From Verrucomicrobiota bacterium (GTDB lineage Bacteria; Verrucomicrobiota; Verrucomicrobiia; Opitutales; UBA953), in assembly GCA_015061905.1 (NCBI GenBank), contig SUVQ01000002.1, positions 1 to 64,000 on the forward strand: DNA of 64,000 nt, in the 5' to 3' direction. How positions within the stretch are numbered: the stretch's first letter is position 1; the number at the start of each line of letters is the position of its first letter. The notes beneath the pieces are model-generated. The model was not told the origin of the DNA. It searched no databases and worked only from the letters and a program-made list of their open reading frames with translations. Shown here piece after piece: positions 24,823 through 32,365 of this stretch. A program made the translations under genes and the position numbers.

Positions 24823-25956
24823 CTAAATTTTGTTTGCCGCGGCGAAGAGCTTTGCCCCGTCGTCGGTCGATTTAACGCGGCGCATTGCCTCGTCGGTATC
24901 GATGCTTTCGCCGAGTGCCGCCGCTTTTTTGATTTCCGCGTTGACGGCGTCAAAAAATTTCTTCGTTGCGTCCTTGCGGTCCGCGAATTCCTGTTCGCGG
25001 TTTGCCGCGTCGATTTCCGCCGCGCTCTTTGCCTTTCCGGGCGCAGGGAGCGCGTTCTTCGGGAGCGCGTCCATAACCGCCGCCGTGTTGACAAAGTCCG
25101 CCTTCAAGAGCGCCTCGTAGCTCGCGCGCTGAGCGACCGTGATTTGCCCGTTCGCCGTCGCGACATCGAGTTTTTGCGCGATCGCAAAATCCACCGCAGC
25201 CTGCAACGCCGCGCTGTTTGCTTTCGGCTCCGGCTTTTGGACCTTGTCGTCGTCCTTGTCGTCGGATTTGTCATCGTCCTTGTCGTCGTCCGGCTCCGGC
25301 TTTTGCGGAGGTTCCGCCTTGGATTTAAGCGACGTTGCCGCCGTGATGATTGCCTCGGGGTCGTTTGCCTGTTCCGACGAAATCCCGAGAGCTTCCGCCA
25401 GGCGTTTGAGTTGTTCTTCAGTCATGATGCTTGTATCCAAATTTTCATTGATGGTGTCCGCGTTCGGCAGATTTCCCTTTTTGACAAAGCCGAGGGAGAT
25501 TAGCCGGAACGGCGCGAAGACGTCGCCGCCCTGAGGCTCGCAGAGCCATCTCGGCGAGATCTCAAGGCGGCCGAGGTCGTTTTTCAAAAGTTCAAGGGCG
25601 GGAAATTTGCGAATCGTCGCCCAAAGCCCGTCTGCTCGCGCGTCCAGCTTTTCGACGCGTGCGTAAACTTCCGTATCCTGCGGCTCCGTTCCCGCGTTCG
25701 CGTGGTCCGGGTGCCCGTTGTAGCAGGGCAGAGACGCCTTTGCGAAAGGCAGTTTTTCCAGCAGGCGGCGCACGCTCCCGTTAAATGCGTCCGCCATTTT
25801 TTTGGCAGACTCAAATGTAAAGCGCTGGGTGATACGTTTGCCGTTTCCGTCCACCTGCGGAGCGTCGCAATACGGGGCAATACGCTGTTCAATCAGTTCT
25901 TCCGACGCATTCGCCGCGTCGAAAATTTCCGCAGCACCGATGGTCAAAATCTTCAT
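24823..25956 (-). CDS. Mu I-like capsid maturation protease fused to scaffold
   Basis: The start at 25956 (MKILTIGAAEIFD) has AAGGAG upstream and overlaps the previous stop as ATGA. Residues about 1-150 resemble the Mu I protease (SLPCYNGHPDHANAG... with His-rich catalytic strand, LEISPRWLCEPQGG). A very acidic linker (DDDKDDDKSDDKDDDK) leads into a helical scaffold region to the end. The order protease-scaffold then capsid is the Mu arrangement, in which the C-terminal half acts as scaffold. Confidence 0.85.
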   Translation of the reverse strand: MKILTIGAAEIFDAANASEELIEQRIAPYCDAPQVDGNGKRITQRFTFESAKKMADAFNGSVRRLLEKLPFAKASLPCYNGHPDHANAGTEPQDTEVYARVEKLDARADGLWATIRKFPALELLKNDLGRLEISPRWLCEPQGGDVFAPFRLISLGFVKKGNLPNADTINENLDTSIMTEEQLKRLAEALGISSEQANDPEAIITAATSLKSKAEPPQKPEPDDDKDDDKSDDKDDDKVQKPEPKANSAALQAAVDFAIAQKLDVATANGQITVAQRASYEALLKADFVNTAAVMDALPKNALPAPGKAKSAAEIDAANREQEFADRKDATKKFFDAVNAEIKKAAALGESIDTDEAMRRVKSTDDGAKLFAAANKI

Positions 25957-26441
25957 TGGTTTTGCGCTCCTTCCGGTGCTTCGGTTTTTTCCGGTGTATC
26001 CTGTGCGCAATTACACGCCTCCGGCTCCGTTTTCTTTTTCAAAATTTTCCCGGCAGTCGCCGCGAGCGCGGGAACGATAATCTTTTTTGCCGCCGCCCCC
26101 GTGAGCTTTGCCGCCGCCCCCGTGAGCTTTGCCGCCTTTTTGCCGCCCAAAATAATCAGCGCTCCGCTGCCCGCCACCGCAATCAGATTGAGCGGGAACG
26201 GCAAAAACTCGACGCTTTCGGCAATCGTTTGACCGAGTGCGATCGTCTCCTGCGCCTTGGCTTTCTCGACCTCGATTTGCTCGACAGTCATGCTTTCGAG
26301 CGGCACGCCCGACAGCATATTGCAGCCGCTCAACGCCGCGCACACCAGCAGAGACGATCCGAAAAGCATCGCAACGAGCACGCCTCGTGTCGCTCCCGCA
26401 ATAAATTCCGCACTAACAAGACCTTTTTTTCTTTTTTCCAT
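25953..26441 (-). CDS. Phage lipoprotein-like membrane protein with TGAAAK repeats
   Basis: 162 residues from the ATG at 26441. A hydrophobic helix ends in the lipobox-like LSGCN. A helical region follows, then a second hydrophobic segment (PLNLIAVAGSGALIILGG) and the tandem repeat KLTGAAAKLTGAAAK. It is the first gene of the leftward operon. It could be a spanin, holin helper or superinfection-exclusion lipoprotein; nothing decides between these. No other lysis gene is recognisable nearby. Confidence 0.6.
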   Translation of the reverse strand: MEKRKKGLVSAEFIAGATRGVLVAMLFGSSLLVCAALSGCNMLSGVPLESMTVEQIEVEKAKAQETIALGQTIAESVEFLPFPLNLIAVAGSGALIILGGKKAAKLTGAAAKLTGAAAKKIIVPALAATAGKILKKKTEPEACNCAQDTPEKTEAPEGAQNQ

Positions 26442-26640
26442 AAAAAAAATTAAATCCCGGGACGCGCCGTCGGGAGAGACATGAAAACTCCCGAGGGACA
26501 CGCTACGCCGCCGGGCCGACGACTTAATAAAACAATCACCCTCAAGTCGCCGGAGCTGTTGCCTCTCCCGGCGACGCAAAAAATAATACCCGGTTGTGCG
26601 CAAAAAAATCCGCGCGGTTTGCACGGAATGACGAAAAAAA

Positions 26641-26671
26641 ATAGCTTATGGCTTAAAGCTTAGAGCTTAGA
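26641..26671. repeat. Heptad repeat (GCTTAAA/GCTTAGA family)
   Basis: About four consecutive 7-bp units with the core GCTTA. The same family occurs in the phage gaps at about 16546-16574, 18512-18540, 22670-22697, 23180-23204 and 23221-23251, and in host DNA at 56977-57019. Confidence 0.65.
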
Positions 26672-26711
26672 GCACAGGTCGCGGAAAAAATGATTTTTTT
26701 GCAAAAATGTA

Positions 26712-26772
26712 TTGACAAACGCAAAAATGCAGGCAAAATAAACGCCATAATCACAAACGTGGTTATGGCGTT
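26712..26772 (+). promoter_or_regulatory. Promoter and 14-bp leader hairpin before the 36-aa gene
   Basis: A perfect -35 TTGACA (26712-26717) is followed, after an AT-rich spacer with a poor -10, by a near-perfect stem-loop. Arms 26741-26754 and 26759-26772 pair over 14 bp, with one G-U and an AAAC loop. The stem may be an operator, or a leader structure that controls access to the downstream ribosome-binding site. Confidence 0.6.
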
Positions 26773-26796
26773 CTTTCGTAGGAAGGAGGTGATTGC

Positions 26797-26907
26797 ATGC
26801 CGCAAAACACCGAGAAGCCTTCGGAGAAGATCAAGCGGGCACTTGAGATTCTTCGGCTGGCACTCGAGATCGCGATTTTAATCGCGAGGCTCGCGAGCCG
26901 GCTCTAA
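26797..26907 (+). CDS. 36-aa amphipathic peptide with a full-length Shine-Dalgarno
   Basis: ATG to TAA encodes MPQNTEKPSEKIKRALEI followed by LRLALEIAILIARLASRL, a cationic-hydrophobic helix. AAGGAGGTGAT, an 11-nt perfect complement of the 16S rRNA tail, lies 5 nt before the ATG. Genes around it have weak or no such site. The hairpin leader, strong site and small membrane-prone product resemble holin-like type I toxins of other phyla, but I cannot assign a family. A regulatory leader peptide is an alternative. Confidence 0.6.
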   Translation: MPQNTEKPSEKIKRALEILRLALEIAILIARLASRL

Positions 26908-26916
26908 GGCTTCACC

Positions 26917-26938
26917 GCTCGCCGAAAGGCGGGCGGGC
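26917..26938 (+). other. GAAA-tetraloop hairpin after the 36-aa gene
   Basis: CCGCTCGCC (26917-26925) and GGCGGGCGG (26930-26938) form a 9-bp stem with one G-U and a GAAA loop. No T run follows at once; one occurs from 26962. It may be a weak terminator or stabilising 3' hairpin. Confidence 0.5.
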
Positions 26939-26994
26939 TTCCGATGCCCAAGAACGTCAATCTTTTTTTTCAAAAAAGTCAACACGAAACCATC

Positions 26995-27513
26995 ATGAAA
27001 AACGAATATTTTGACAATCTCGACGAATCCGCCCGCGAAGAGCTCGCAAAACGGCTCGAAGCCGCTAAGGACTGGCGAGGCATTCCCGCCGCCTTTTGGC
27101 GAGAGTTGCTGAAAAACCTCATCGAGTCGGACTCCGTCACGCGCCTCGACTCGCTCGCCGGACTCGAACTCCTCGCCCGCGACGAGGAAAATGCCGAAGC
27201 CCTAAATGAGGGCGAGTTTTGGATTTGCGCGTGGACACACGGTCCGCGCGACGAAGATTTAAACATCCACGGCACCATCGACGAGACCGCCGCTAAATTC
27301 GGCTTAGCCGTCTGCGACTGTTGCCGCGACGGGGAAGCCCGCACATGGCTCATCGGCGGGATTAACGACGGCGAGGCGGCGAAGCGATACGCCGTGATCG
27401 ACCGCGAAGACGGTGCCGTTTACGGCTGCTTTGACGCCCTCGACGAGGCGCGGAAAGCGCGCATCGGCGAGGACATCATCTTTGACCGCGAAACAGGAAA
27501 GGAGCTTAACTAA
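26995..27513 (+). CDS. Hypothetical phage protein, 172 aa
   Basis: The start at 26995 (MKNEYFDNLDESAREEL) is preferred over 26944 because the extra residues are low-complexity. The protein is acidic, with a helical N-terminal half and an alpha/beta second half (FWICAWTHGP, LNIHGTIDETAAKFGLAVCD). No family recognised. It is the first full-length gene of the rightward block and overlaps the following RHH gene (TAATG). Confidence 0.65.
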   Translation: MKNEYFDNLDESAREELAKRLEAAKDWRGIPAAFWRELLKNLIESDSVTRLDSLAGLELLARDEENAEALNEGEFWICAWTHGPRDEDLNIHGTIDETAAKFGLAVCDCCRDGEARTWLIGGINDGEAAKRYAVIDREDGAVYGCFDALDEARKARIGEDIIFDRETGKELN

Positions 27514-27719
27514 TGACACCCAAGCCCCGAAACCCCAAAGCGCGCTACGGAAACACGAATGCCGTGAAAATTCCCGGGCAGCGTCGCATACAAAAGCAAT
27601 ACTCGATGTATCGCGAAACCCTCGAGCTCATCGATGAGATCCGCGCGAAAACCGGCGAGACGGCGAGTGCCGTCGTTGCCCGCGCCATTAAAGAGGCGCA
27701 CAAATCAATAAAATATTGA
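27513..27719 (+). CDS. Small ribbon-helix-helix-like regulator, 68 aa
   Basis: A basic N-terminal arm is followed by RIQKQYSMYRETLELIDEIR and TGETASAVVARAIKEAHKSI. This is the strand-helix-turn-helix spacing of RHH repressors (SxVVxxAIxE). It may bind the inverted repeats at 26741-26772 or the promoter that starts at its own stop (27716). DNA-binding role inferred from pattern. Confidence 0.65.
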   Translation: MTPKPRNPKARYGNTNAVKIPGQRRIQKQYSMYRETLELIDEIRAKTGETASAVVARAIKEAHKSIKY

Positions 27720-27745
27720 CGCGGTAGCATTTGCGGCGGCATAAT
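27716..27745 (+). promoter_or_regulatory. Strong sigma-70-type promoter
   Basis: TTGACG (27716-27721) and CATAAT (27740-27745), each 5 of 6 to consensus, 18 bp apart. The -35 overlaps the RHH stop codon. A start would fall near 27752. Confidence 0.65.
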
Positions 27746-27751
27746 CACCGC

Positions 27752-27867
27752 CGTGAATACTACGCGAGCACAGCCGAGATTTTTCCGACGCGAAATGCGT
27801 CGCTCTTCGGCACAACCTCGCATTCAACGCGTTCCCGTTTTGTTCGGTCGGGAACGCGTTTTGTTTT
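27752..27867 (+). ncRNA. Candidate small phage RNA ending in a motif-built terminator
   Basis: The promoter at 27716-27745 is followed within about 120 bp by an intrinsic terminator (arms 27826-27837 and 27849-27860, then TTGTTTT). No convincing ORF lies between them. An internal hairpin (CGACGC 27787-27792 with GCGTCG 27797-27802) is present. The terminator stem is two facing copies of the dispersed octamer. It could also be a leader for the ASCH gene. Confidence 0.5.
27826..27867 (+). terminator. Terminator made of two inverted CGTTCCCG motifs
   Basis: AACGCGTTCCCG (27826-27837) and its exact complement (27849-27860) flank an 11-nt loop, then a T-rich tail. Confidence 0.8.
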
Positions 27868-27881
27868 CGATCAAACCGAAC

Positions 27882-28206
27882 ATGATAACGAAAAATACAG
27901 ACACACCGCGAAGAAAAACCTCTCTTTATCCCGCTTTGCCGCGAGTGGTTCGAAAAATTCGAGAGAGGCGAAAAAACGAAAGAGTATCGCGTTTACGGAC
28001 CTCGATGGAACGAGAAAACGTGCCAAATCGGTCGCCCGGTCGTTCTTTCTATGGGCTACGGGAAAGCTCGTCGGTTGCACGGCAAAATAGCCGGCTTTCG
28101 CGTGATCGAATTTGAGCATCTTCCCGGCGAGGTCGCCGATTTCTTCCACGCGATCGACGTCGACATTTACGCCGAAATCCAAATCGCACTGCGCAGGGAG
28201 AGATAA
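27882..28206 (+). pseudogene. ASCH-domain protein with a +1 frameshift near the start
   Basis: The reading frame ending at 28206 gives LFIPLCREWFEKFERGEKTK, then EYRVYGPRWNEKTCQIGR and GYGKARRLHGKIAGFRVIEF, a typical ASCH fold (RNA-binding or nuclease-related, common in phages). It has no ATG, GTG or TTG before the conserved part. Reading from ATG 27882 and skipping one A in the A5 run at about 27912-27917 yields an uninterrupted protein. Either a real 1-nt insertion, a sequencing error, or slippage explains it. Confidence 0.65.
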
Positions 28207-28227
28207 CAGACACAATCTACGACCTAA

Positions 28228-28260
28228 AACGTCTCGGAGCTATCCGGGGCGTTTTTTTTT
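28228..28260 (+). terminator. Terminator of the rightward phage block
   Basis: An 11-bp stem (28228-28238 with 28243-28253, two G-U pairs, 4-nt loop) is followed by a run of T. Confidence 0.85.
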
Positions 28261-28475
28261 ATTTCTCAAACTCGCGCACCAAAAATTCCCAAACTTCTGC
28301 TCGCGTCGAAGAGATTTCTCAAACTTCCGAGACGCTTATTTCTCAAACTATTGATTTTTCGCTCTTTCCGGGCGCGCTATTTCTCAAACTACTATCCGGC
28401 GCCAAAAATCGCCCGAAATCCGCTTCAACACTAACCCTCCGTCCGTTTCTCAAACCATTTCACAATTTCTCAAAC
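28261..28475 (-). repeat. Right prophage end: inverted copies of the GTTTGAGAAAT repeat
   Basis: ATTTCTCAAAC starts at 28261, 28314, 28338, 28379 and 28465, with GTTTCTCAAAC at 28445 and a degenerate copy near 28284. Orientation is opposite to the left cluster. The outermost copies of both ends share a longer match (GGTTTGAGAAATTG). No gene lies between 28261 and 28504. Confidence 0.75.
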
Positions 28476-28504
28476 CCTTTGATTTATTTCAAAATTATTC
28501 TTAT

Positions 28505-31500
28505 TTACGCGAAATAATCGACACCGGCGGCGAAGAGCGGTTGGTTTTTGTTGCCGGGGATATTTTTCCCGACATTGTTCCCGCGGCGTTCCGAGTGCCC
28601 CATTTTGCCGAGCACGCGCCCGTCCGGCGAAATAATTCCTTCAATCGCCTGATACGAGCCGTTCGGATTGTAAGCGATATCGTAGCTCGGCGTTCCCGCC
28701 GCATCGCAATACTGGAAAGCGATTTGCCCGTTTGCGGCGAGTTGCGCAACAACTTCCGGTGATGCCGTGAAATTGCCTTCGCCGTGAGACGCGGGAACGG
28801 TAAACACGTCGCCGACGTTCACGTTTGCGAGCCATGGCGATTTTACCGTCGCGACGCGCGTGTGGACGTAGCGCGAGATGTGGCGTCCGATGCGGTTGTG
28901 GAAAAGCGTCGGGCAATCGGCGTCCATATCGCGGATTTCGCCGAACGGCACCAGTCCGAGCTTAATCAGCGCTTGGAAACCGTTGCAAATACCGAGAATC
29001 AAGCCGTCGCGTTCTTTGATGAGCGCATTCGTGGCATCGCGAACCGCCGGATTTTTGAAGACGGAAGCAATGAATTTTCCGGAGCCGTCCGGTTCGTCGC
29101 CGGCGGAGAAGCCTCCCGGAATCATCAGGATTTGCGTGTTCGAAATTTTGTCCGCGAGCGCACGCAAGGATTCGTCAACGGCGGCTGTTGTCAAATTGCG
29201 CACGACGAAAATTTCCGGTTCGGCACCGGCTTCGCGGAATGCACGTGCCGTGTCGTATTCGCAATTCGAGCCCGGGAAAACGGGAATGAGCACACGCGGT
29301 TTCGCCACGCGGATTTTCGCTTTTGCGGGAACGCTTCGTTCCGTGCAGGAGAAAATCTGAGGCGCGGGAGCGGTGTCCGCCGGAGCCGCACGCGTCGGGA
29401 AAACGCTTTCGAGAACGTATTCCCAGACTTTGCGCATTTCCGCCAACGGAACAGATTCCCCGCTCCAAGAAACCTCCGCTTTCCCCTGCGTTTTTCCGAG
29501 AACGCGATGTTCCAAGCCGTCAAGCTCGTCATCCGCGCCGACTTCGAGCACCCAGCTTCCGTATTCGGGAACGAAAAATTTTCCTTCCGGGCGCGCATTG
29601 AGCGCGATGCCGATTTGATTTCCGAGAGCCATTTCCGTGAGTGCGACGGCGATCCCGCCTTCGCGCACCGTGCGTGCGGCAAACACGCGCCCGTCGAGAA
29701 TGAGTTTGTGCAACGCGGAAAGTTTTTCGCGCAAGTCCGCCCAATTCGGCATGCGATCCGGCGTAAGCTTCGCGGGAACGTGAACGAGTTTTGTTCCGAC
29801 TTTTTTCAACTCCGGAGAAATCACCTGCGAAGCCTTCGCGGGAACGATGGCGAAAGAAACCAAGGTCGGCGGAACGTCGAGATTTTTGAACGAACCGGAC
29901 ATCGAGTCTTTCCCGCCGATGGCACCGTTGCCGAGTTCAAGTTGCGCCGTGAACGCGCCGAGCAAGGCGGCAAGCGGCTTGCCCCAGCGCTTCGGATCTT
30001 CACCGAGTTTTTCAAAATATTCCTGAAGCGTCAGGCGCGCGTTGGCGGGATTGCCGCCGGCGGCAACGAGGCGCGCCACGGAATCGACGACGGCAAACGC
30101 CGCGCCGTGCGCCGGAGACCAGCTCGAAACTTCCGGATCGAAGCCGAAGCTCATTAGCGTGCAATCGTCGGTTTCGCCTTCGAGCACCGGAATTTTTGCC
30201 GCCATCGCTTCGGTCGGCGTCGTTTGCGTTTTTCCGCCGAACGGATGCAAAACCGTTCCCGCGCCGATGGATGCGTCGAAGCGTTCCACCAAGCCGCGCT
30301 GTCCGCAACAACGCAAATCGCCGAGCGCATTCAGCCAAGTCGCTTTCGCATCGCCGTTCAGGAGCGGTTTCGGCAGGAACGGATTGGCAATCGGGTCCGG
30401 CGCACAAACGTGCGCGTTCGCTTCCTGCGTCGCTCCGTTTGTGTCGAGAAACGCGCGTAGCAAATCGACAATCGTGTTGCCTTGCCAGAACATGCGCAGG
30501 CGACCGGTGTCGGTAACGTCCGCGACATGCGTGGATTCCAAATTTTCGCGTTCGGCGGCGGCGCGGAATTTTTCCAAATCGGCGGGATCGATGACAACCG
30601 CCATGCGTTCCTGTGATTCGGAAATTGCGAGTTCCGTTCCGTTCAAACCTTCGTATTTACGCGGAACGCGGTCGAGATGAATATCGAGCGACGGTGCGAG
30701 CTCGCCGATGGCAACGGAAACGCCGCCCGCGCCGAAGTCGTTGCAACGCTTGATGAGGCGGGAAACTTCCGCATCGCGGAAAAGGCGTTGTAATTTGCGC
30801 TCGGTCGGAGCGTCGCCTTTTTGAACTTCCGCGCTGTTTTCGAGTGCTTTTTCCGTGTGTTCCTTGGACGATCCCGTCGCGCCGCCGATTCCGTCGCGCC
30901 CGGTGCGTCCGCCGACGAGCACGATAATGTCTCCGGGAGCGGGCGTGCCGCGAACAACGTTTTTCTTCAATCCTGCGGCGACAACGGCTCCGATTTCGAG
31001 ACGCTTGGCAACGTAGCCCGGGTGATAAATTTCGTGAACCATTCCCGTCGCGAGCCCGATTTGGTTCCCGTAGGAAGAATAACCCTGCGCCGCGCCGCGC
31101 ACAATTTTGCGTTGCGGAAGCTTGCCCGGAATCGTTTTGGAGAAAGGCACGCGCGGATCCGCCGCGCCGGTAACGCGCATCGCCTGATAAACGTAGCTGC
31201 GCCCGGAAAGCGGGTCGCGAATCGCGCCGCCGAGGCAGGTTGCCGCGCCGCCGAAAGGTTCGATTTCGGTCGGGTGATTGTGCGTTTCGTTTTTGAACAT
31301 CACGAGCCAGTCTTCCGTCACGCCGTCAACGGTGACGGGAACGACGATGGAGGCGGCGTTAATTTCTTCGGAAACTTCGAGATCGTCGAGCTTGCCCTGC
31401 TTTTTGAGTTCGCGCATCGCGAGCAAAGCAACGTCCATGAGGCAAACGGTTTTTTCTTCGCGACCGAGTGTTTTGCGGAGTTCGAGATAATTTTTCCACG

Positions 31501-32248
31501 CTTTTTCGACGGGAGCGACAAGCGGCGAGTTGTCGAAAGAAACTTTGTTGAGGCGCGTGAGAAACGTGGTGTGGCGGCAGTGGTCGGACCAATATGTGTC
31601 GAGCACTCGGATTTCGGTGAGCGTCGGGTTGCGTTTTTCTTCGTCGCGATAATATTTTTGGACAAAAGAAATGTCCGCATCGCTCATTGCCAAGCCGAGT
31701 TCCTTACGCAAGGCGGAGAGTTCTTCGGCGGATTTTTCGCAGAAATTTTCGATACTCGGAATTGCGGCGGGAGCGGGAATTTCCTGCTTAAGCGTCGCGG
31801 GAACGTCGAGCGAGGCTTCGCGGGAATCGACGGGATTGATGAGGTAAGCTTTGATACGCGCAACGTCTTCTTCGGAAATTTCGCCGCTCAACACATAAAC
31901 GCGCGCGGACGCAATCAGCGGGCGTTCCTTGAGCGTGAGCATCTGCACGCATTGCGCGGCGGAGTCGGCGCGCTGATCGAATTGTCCGGGCAAATATTCC
32001 ACGGCAAAAACCGTATCGTTTTTTCCGCACGGGAGCGTATCTTCAAAAACATCGTCGACTTGGGGTTCCGCGAAAATCGTCGGGAGCGTTTTTCGGAAAT
32101 CTTCGTCCGCGAGCCCGTCAATGTCGTAGCGTTGCGCAATTCGCAAATCCGCCAGCCCGTGGAGTCCGAGCGATTCGCGGAGGTCTTGGAGAATGTGTTT
32201 TGTCTGTTCGCGGAATGCCGCTTTTTTTTCAACGAAAATACGCTTCAT
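28505..32248 (-). CDS. purL: Phosphoribosylformylglycinamidine synthase (long, single-chain PurL)
   Basis: 1247 residues, close to the usual ~1290 of the fused enzyme. It converts FGAR to FGAM with ATP and glutamine in purine synthesis. The N-terminal, linker (TLTEIRVLDTYWSDHCRHTT), synthetase and C-terminal glutamine amidotransferase parts are all present. The last has the nucleophile motif GICNGFQ and PGSNCEYD. It is monocistronic, with a terminator upstream shared with topB. Its stop is about 30 bp from the prophage end repeats, so the phage sits just beyond its 3' end without damaging it. Confidence 0.97.
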   Translation of the reverse strand: MKRIFVEKKAAFREQTKHILQDLRESLGLHGLADLRIAQRYDIDGLADEDFRKTLPTIFAEPQVDDVFEDTLPCGKNDTVFAVEYLPGQFDQRADSAAQCVQMLTLKERPLIASARVYVLSGEISEEDVARIKAYLINPVDSREASLDVPATLKQEIPAPAAIPSIENFCEKSAEELSALRKELGLAMSDADISFVQKYYRDEEKRNPTLTEIRVLDTYWSDHCRHTTFLTRLNKVSFDNSPLVAPVEKAWKNYLELRKTLGREEKTVCLMDVALLAMRELKKQGKLDDLEVSEEINAASIVVPVTVDGVTEDWLVMFKNETHNHPTEIEPFGGAATCLGGAIRDPLSGRSYVYQAMRVTGAADPRVPFSKTIPGKLPQRKIVRGAAQGYSSYGNQIGLATGMVHEIYHPGYVAKRLEIGAVVAAGLKKNVVRGTPAPGDIIVLVGGRTGRDGIGGATGSSKEHTEKALENSAEVQKGDAPTERKLQRLFRDAEVSRLIKRCNDFGAGGVSVAIGELAPSLDIHLDRVPRKYEGLNGTELAISESQERMAVVIDPADLEKFRAAAERENLESTHVADVTDTGRLRMFWQGNTIVDLLRAFLDTNGATQEANAHVCAPDPIANPFLPKPLLNGDAKATWLNALGDLRCCGQRGLVERFDASIGAGTVLHPFGGKTQTTPTEAMAAKIPVLEGETDDCTLMSFGFDPEVSSWSPAHGAAFAVVDSVARLVAAGGNPANARLTLQEYFEKLGEDPKRWGKPLAALLGAFTAQLELGNGAIGGKDSMSGSFKNLDVPPTLVSFAIVPAKASQVISPELKKVGTKLVHVPAKLTPDRMPNWADLREKLSALHKLILDGRVFAARTVREGGIAVALTEMALGNQIGIALNARPEGKFFVPEYGSWVLEVGADDELDGLEHRVLGKTQGKAEVSWSGESVPLAEMRKVWEYVLESVFPTRAAPADTAPAPQIFSCTERSVPAKAKIRVAKPRVLIPVFPGSNCEYDTARAFREAGAEPEIFVVRNLTTAAVDESLRALADKISNTQILMIPGGFSAGDEPDGSGKFIASVFKNPAVRDATNALIKERDGLILGICNGFQALIKLGLVPFGEIRDMDADCPTLFHNRIGRHISRYVHTRVATVKSPWLANVNVGDVFTVPASHGEGNFTASPEVVAQLAANGQIAFQYCDAAGTPSYDIAYNPNGSYQAIEGIISPDGRVLGKMGHSERRGNNVGKNIPGNKNQPLFAAGVDYFA

Positions 32249-32302
32249 AGTGGAAAGAAATTGGTCTTTTGATTGTCTCTCAAACGGGGCTTCGAAGCAA
32301 TG

Positions 32303-32347
32303 AAAAAGGGCGTTCCCGTCATGAATCCCGCGGGAACGCCCTTTTTT
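32303..32347. terminator. Bidirectional terminator from an inverted octamer pair
   Basis: AAAAAGGGCGTTCCCG (32303-32318) pairs with CGGGAACGCCCTTTTT (32331-32346). It lies between topB, whose stop is at 32366, and the start of purL, so it ends topB transcription. Confidence 0.85.
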
Positions 32348-32365
32348 CTCTGATGGCGGCTTTTT

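Larger units (their letters stand above)
2266..28491. mobile_element. Mu-type (transposable siphovirus-like) prophage, apparently lacking a transposase
   Basis: A contiguous block of phage genes is bracketed by inverted clusters of GTTTGAGAAAT. Mu-family assignments include gp27/gp28 terminase, gp29-type portal, MuF, I-type protease, a gp36-like protein and gpG. The tail looks non-contractile: there is a tube protein and a short tape measure, but no sheath or baseplate set. Boundaries are approximate. They were placed at TGAAAT (2266) and its inverted counterpart (28486-28491) outside the outermost repeats, and I could not find a convincing 5-bp target duplication. MuA/MuB, repressor, holin and endolysin are not recognisable, so the element may be defective, helper-dependent or a satellite. 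Confidence 0.8.

Noticed and set aside
26944-26994. Upstream ATG for the 172-aa phage protein
   Set aside because: It lies directly after a hairpin and adds only low-complexity residues encoded by a T run; 26995 fits better.
2250-28510. Five-base target duplication at the prophage ends
   Set aside because: Sequences next to the candidate end dinucleotides (CGAAG on the left, AAATT on the right) do not match; other placements gave no convincing pair.
28784-32272. Long plus-strand frames antisense to purL
   Set aside because: The minus-strand frame is full-length PurL; the antisense products are Arg-rich without any family feature.
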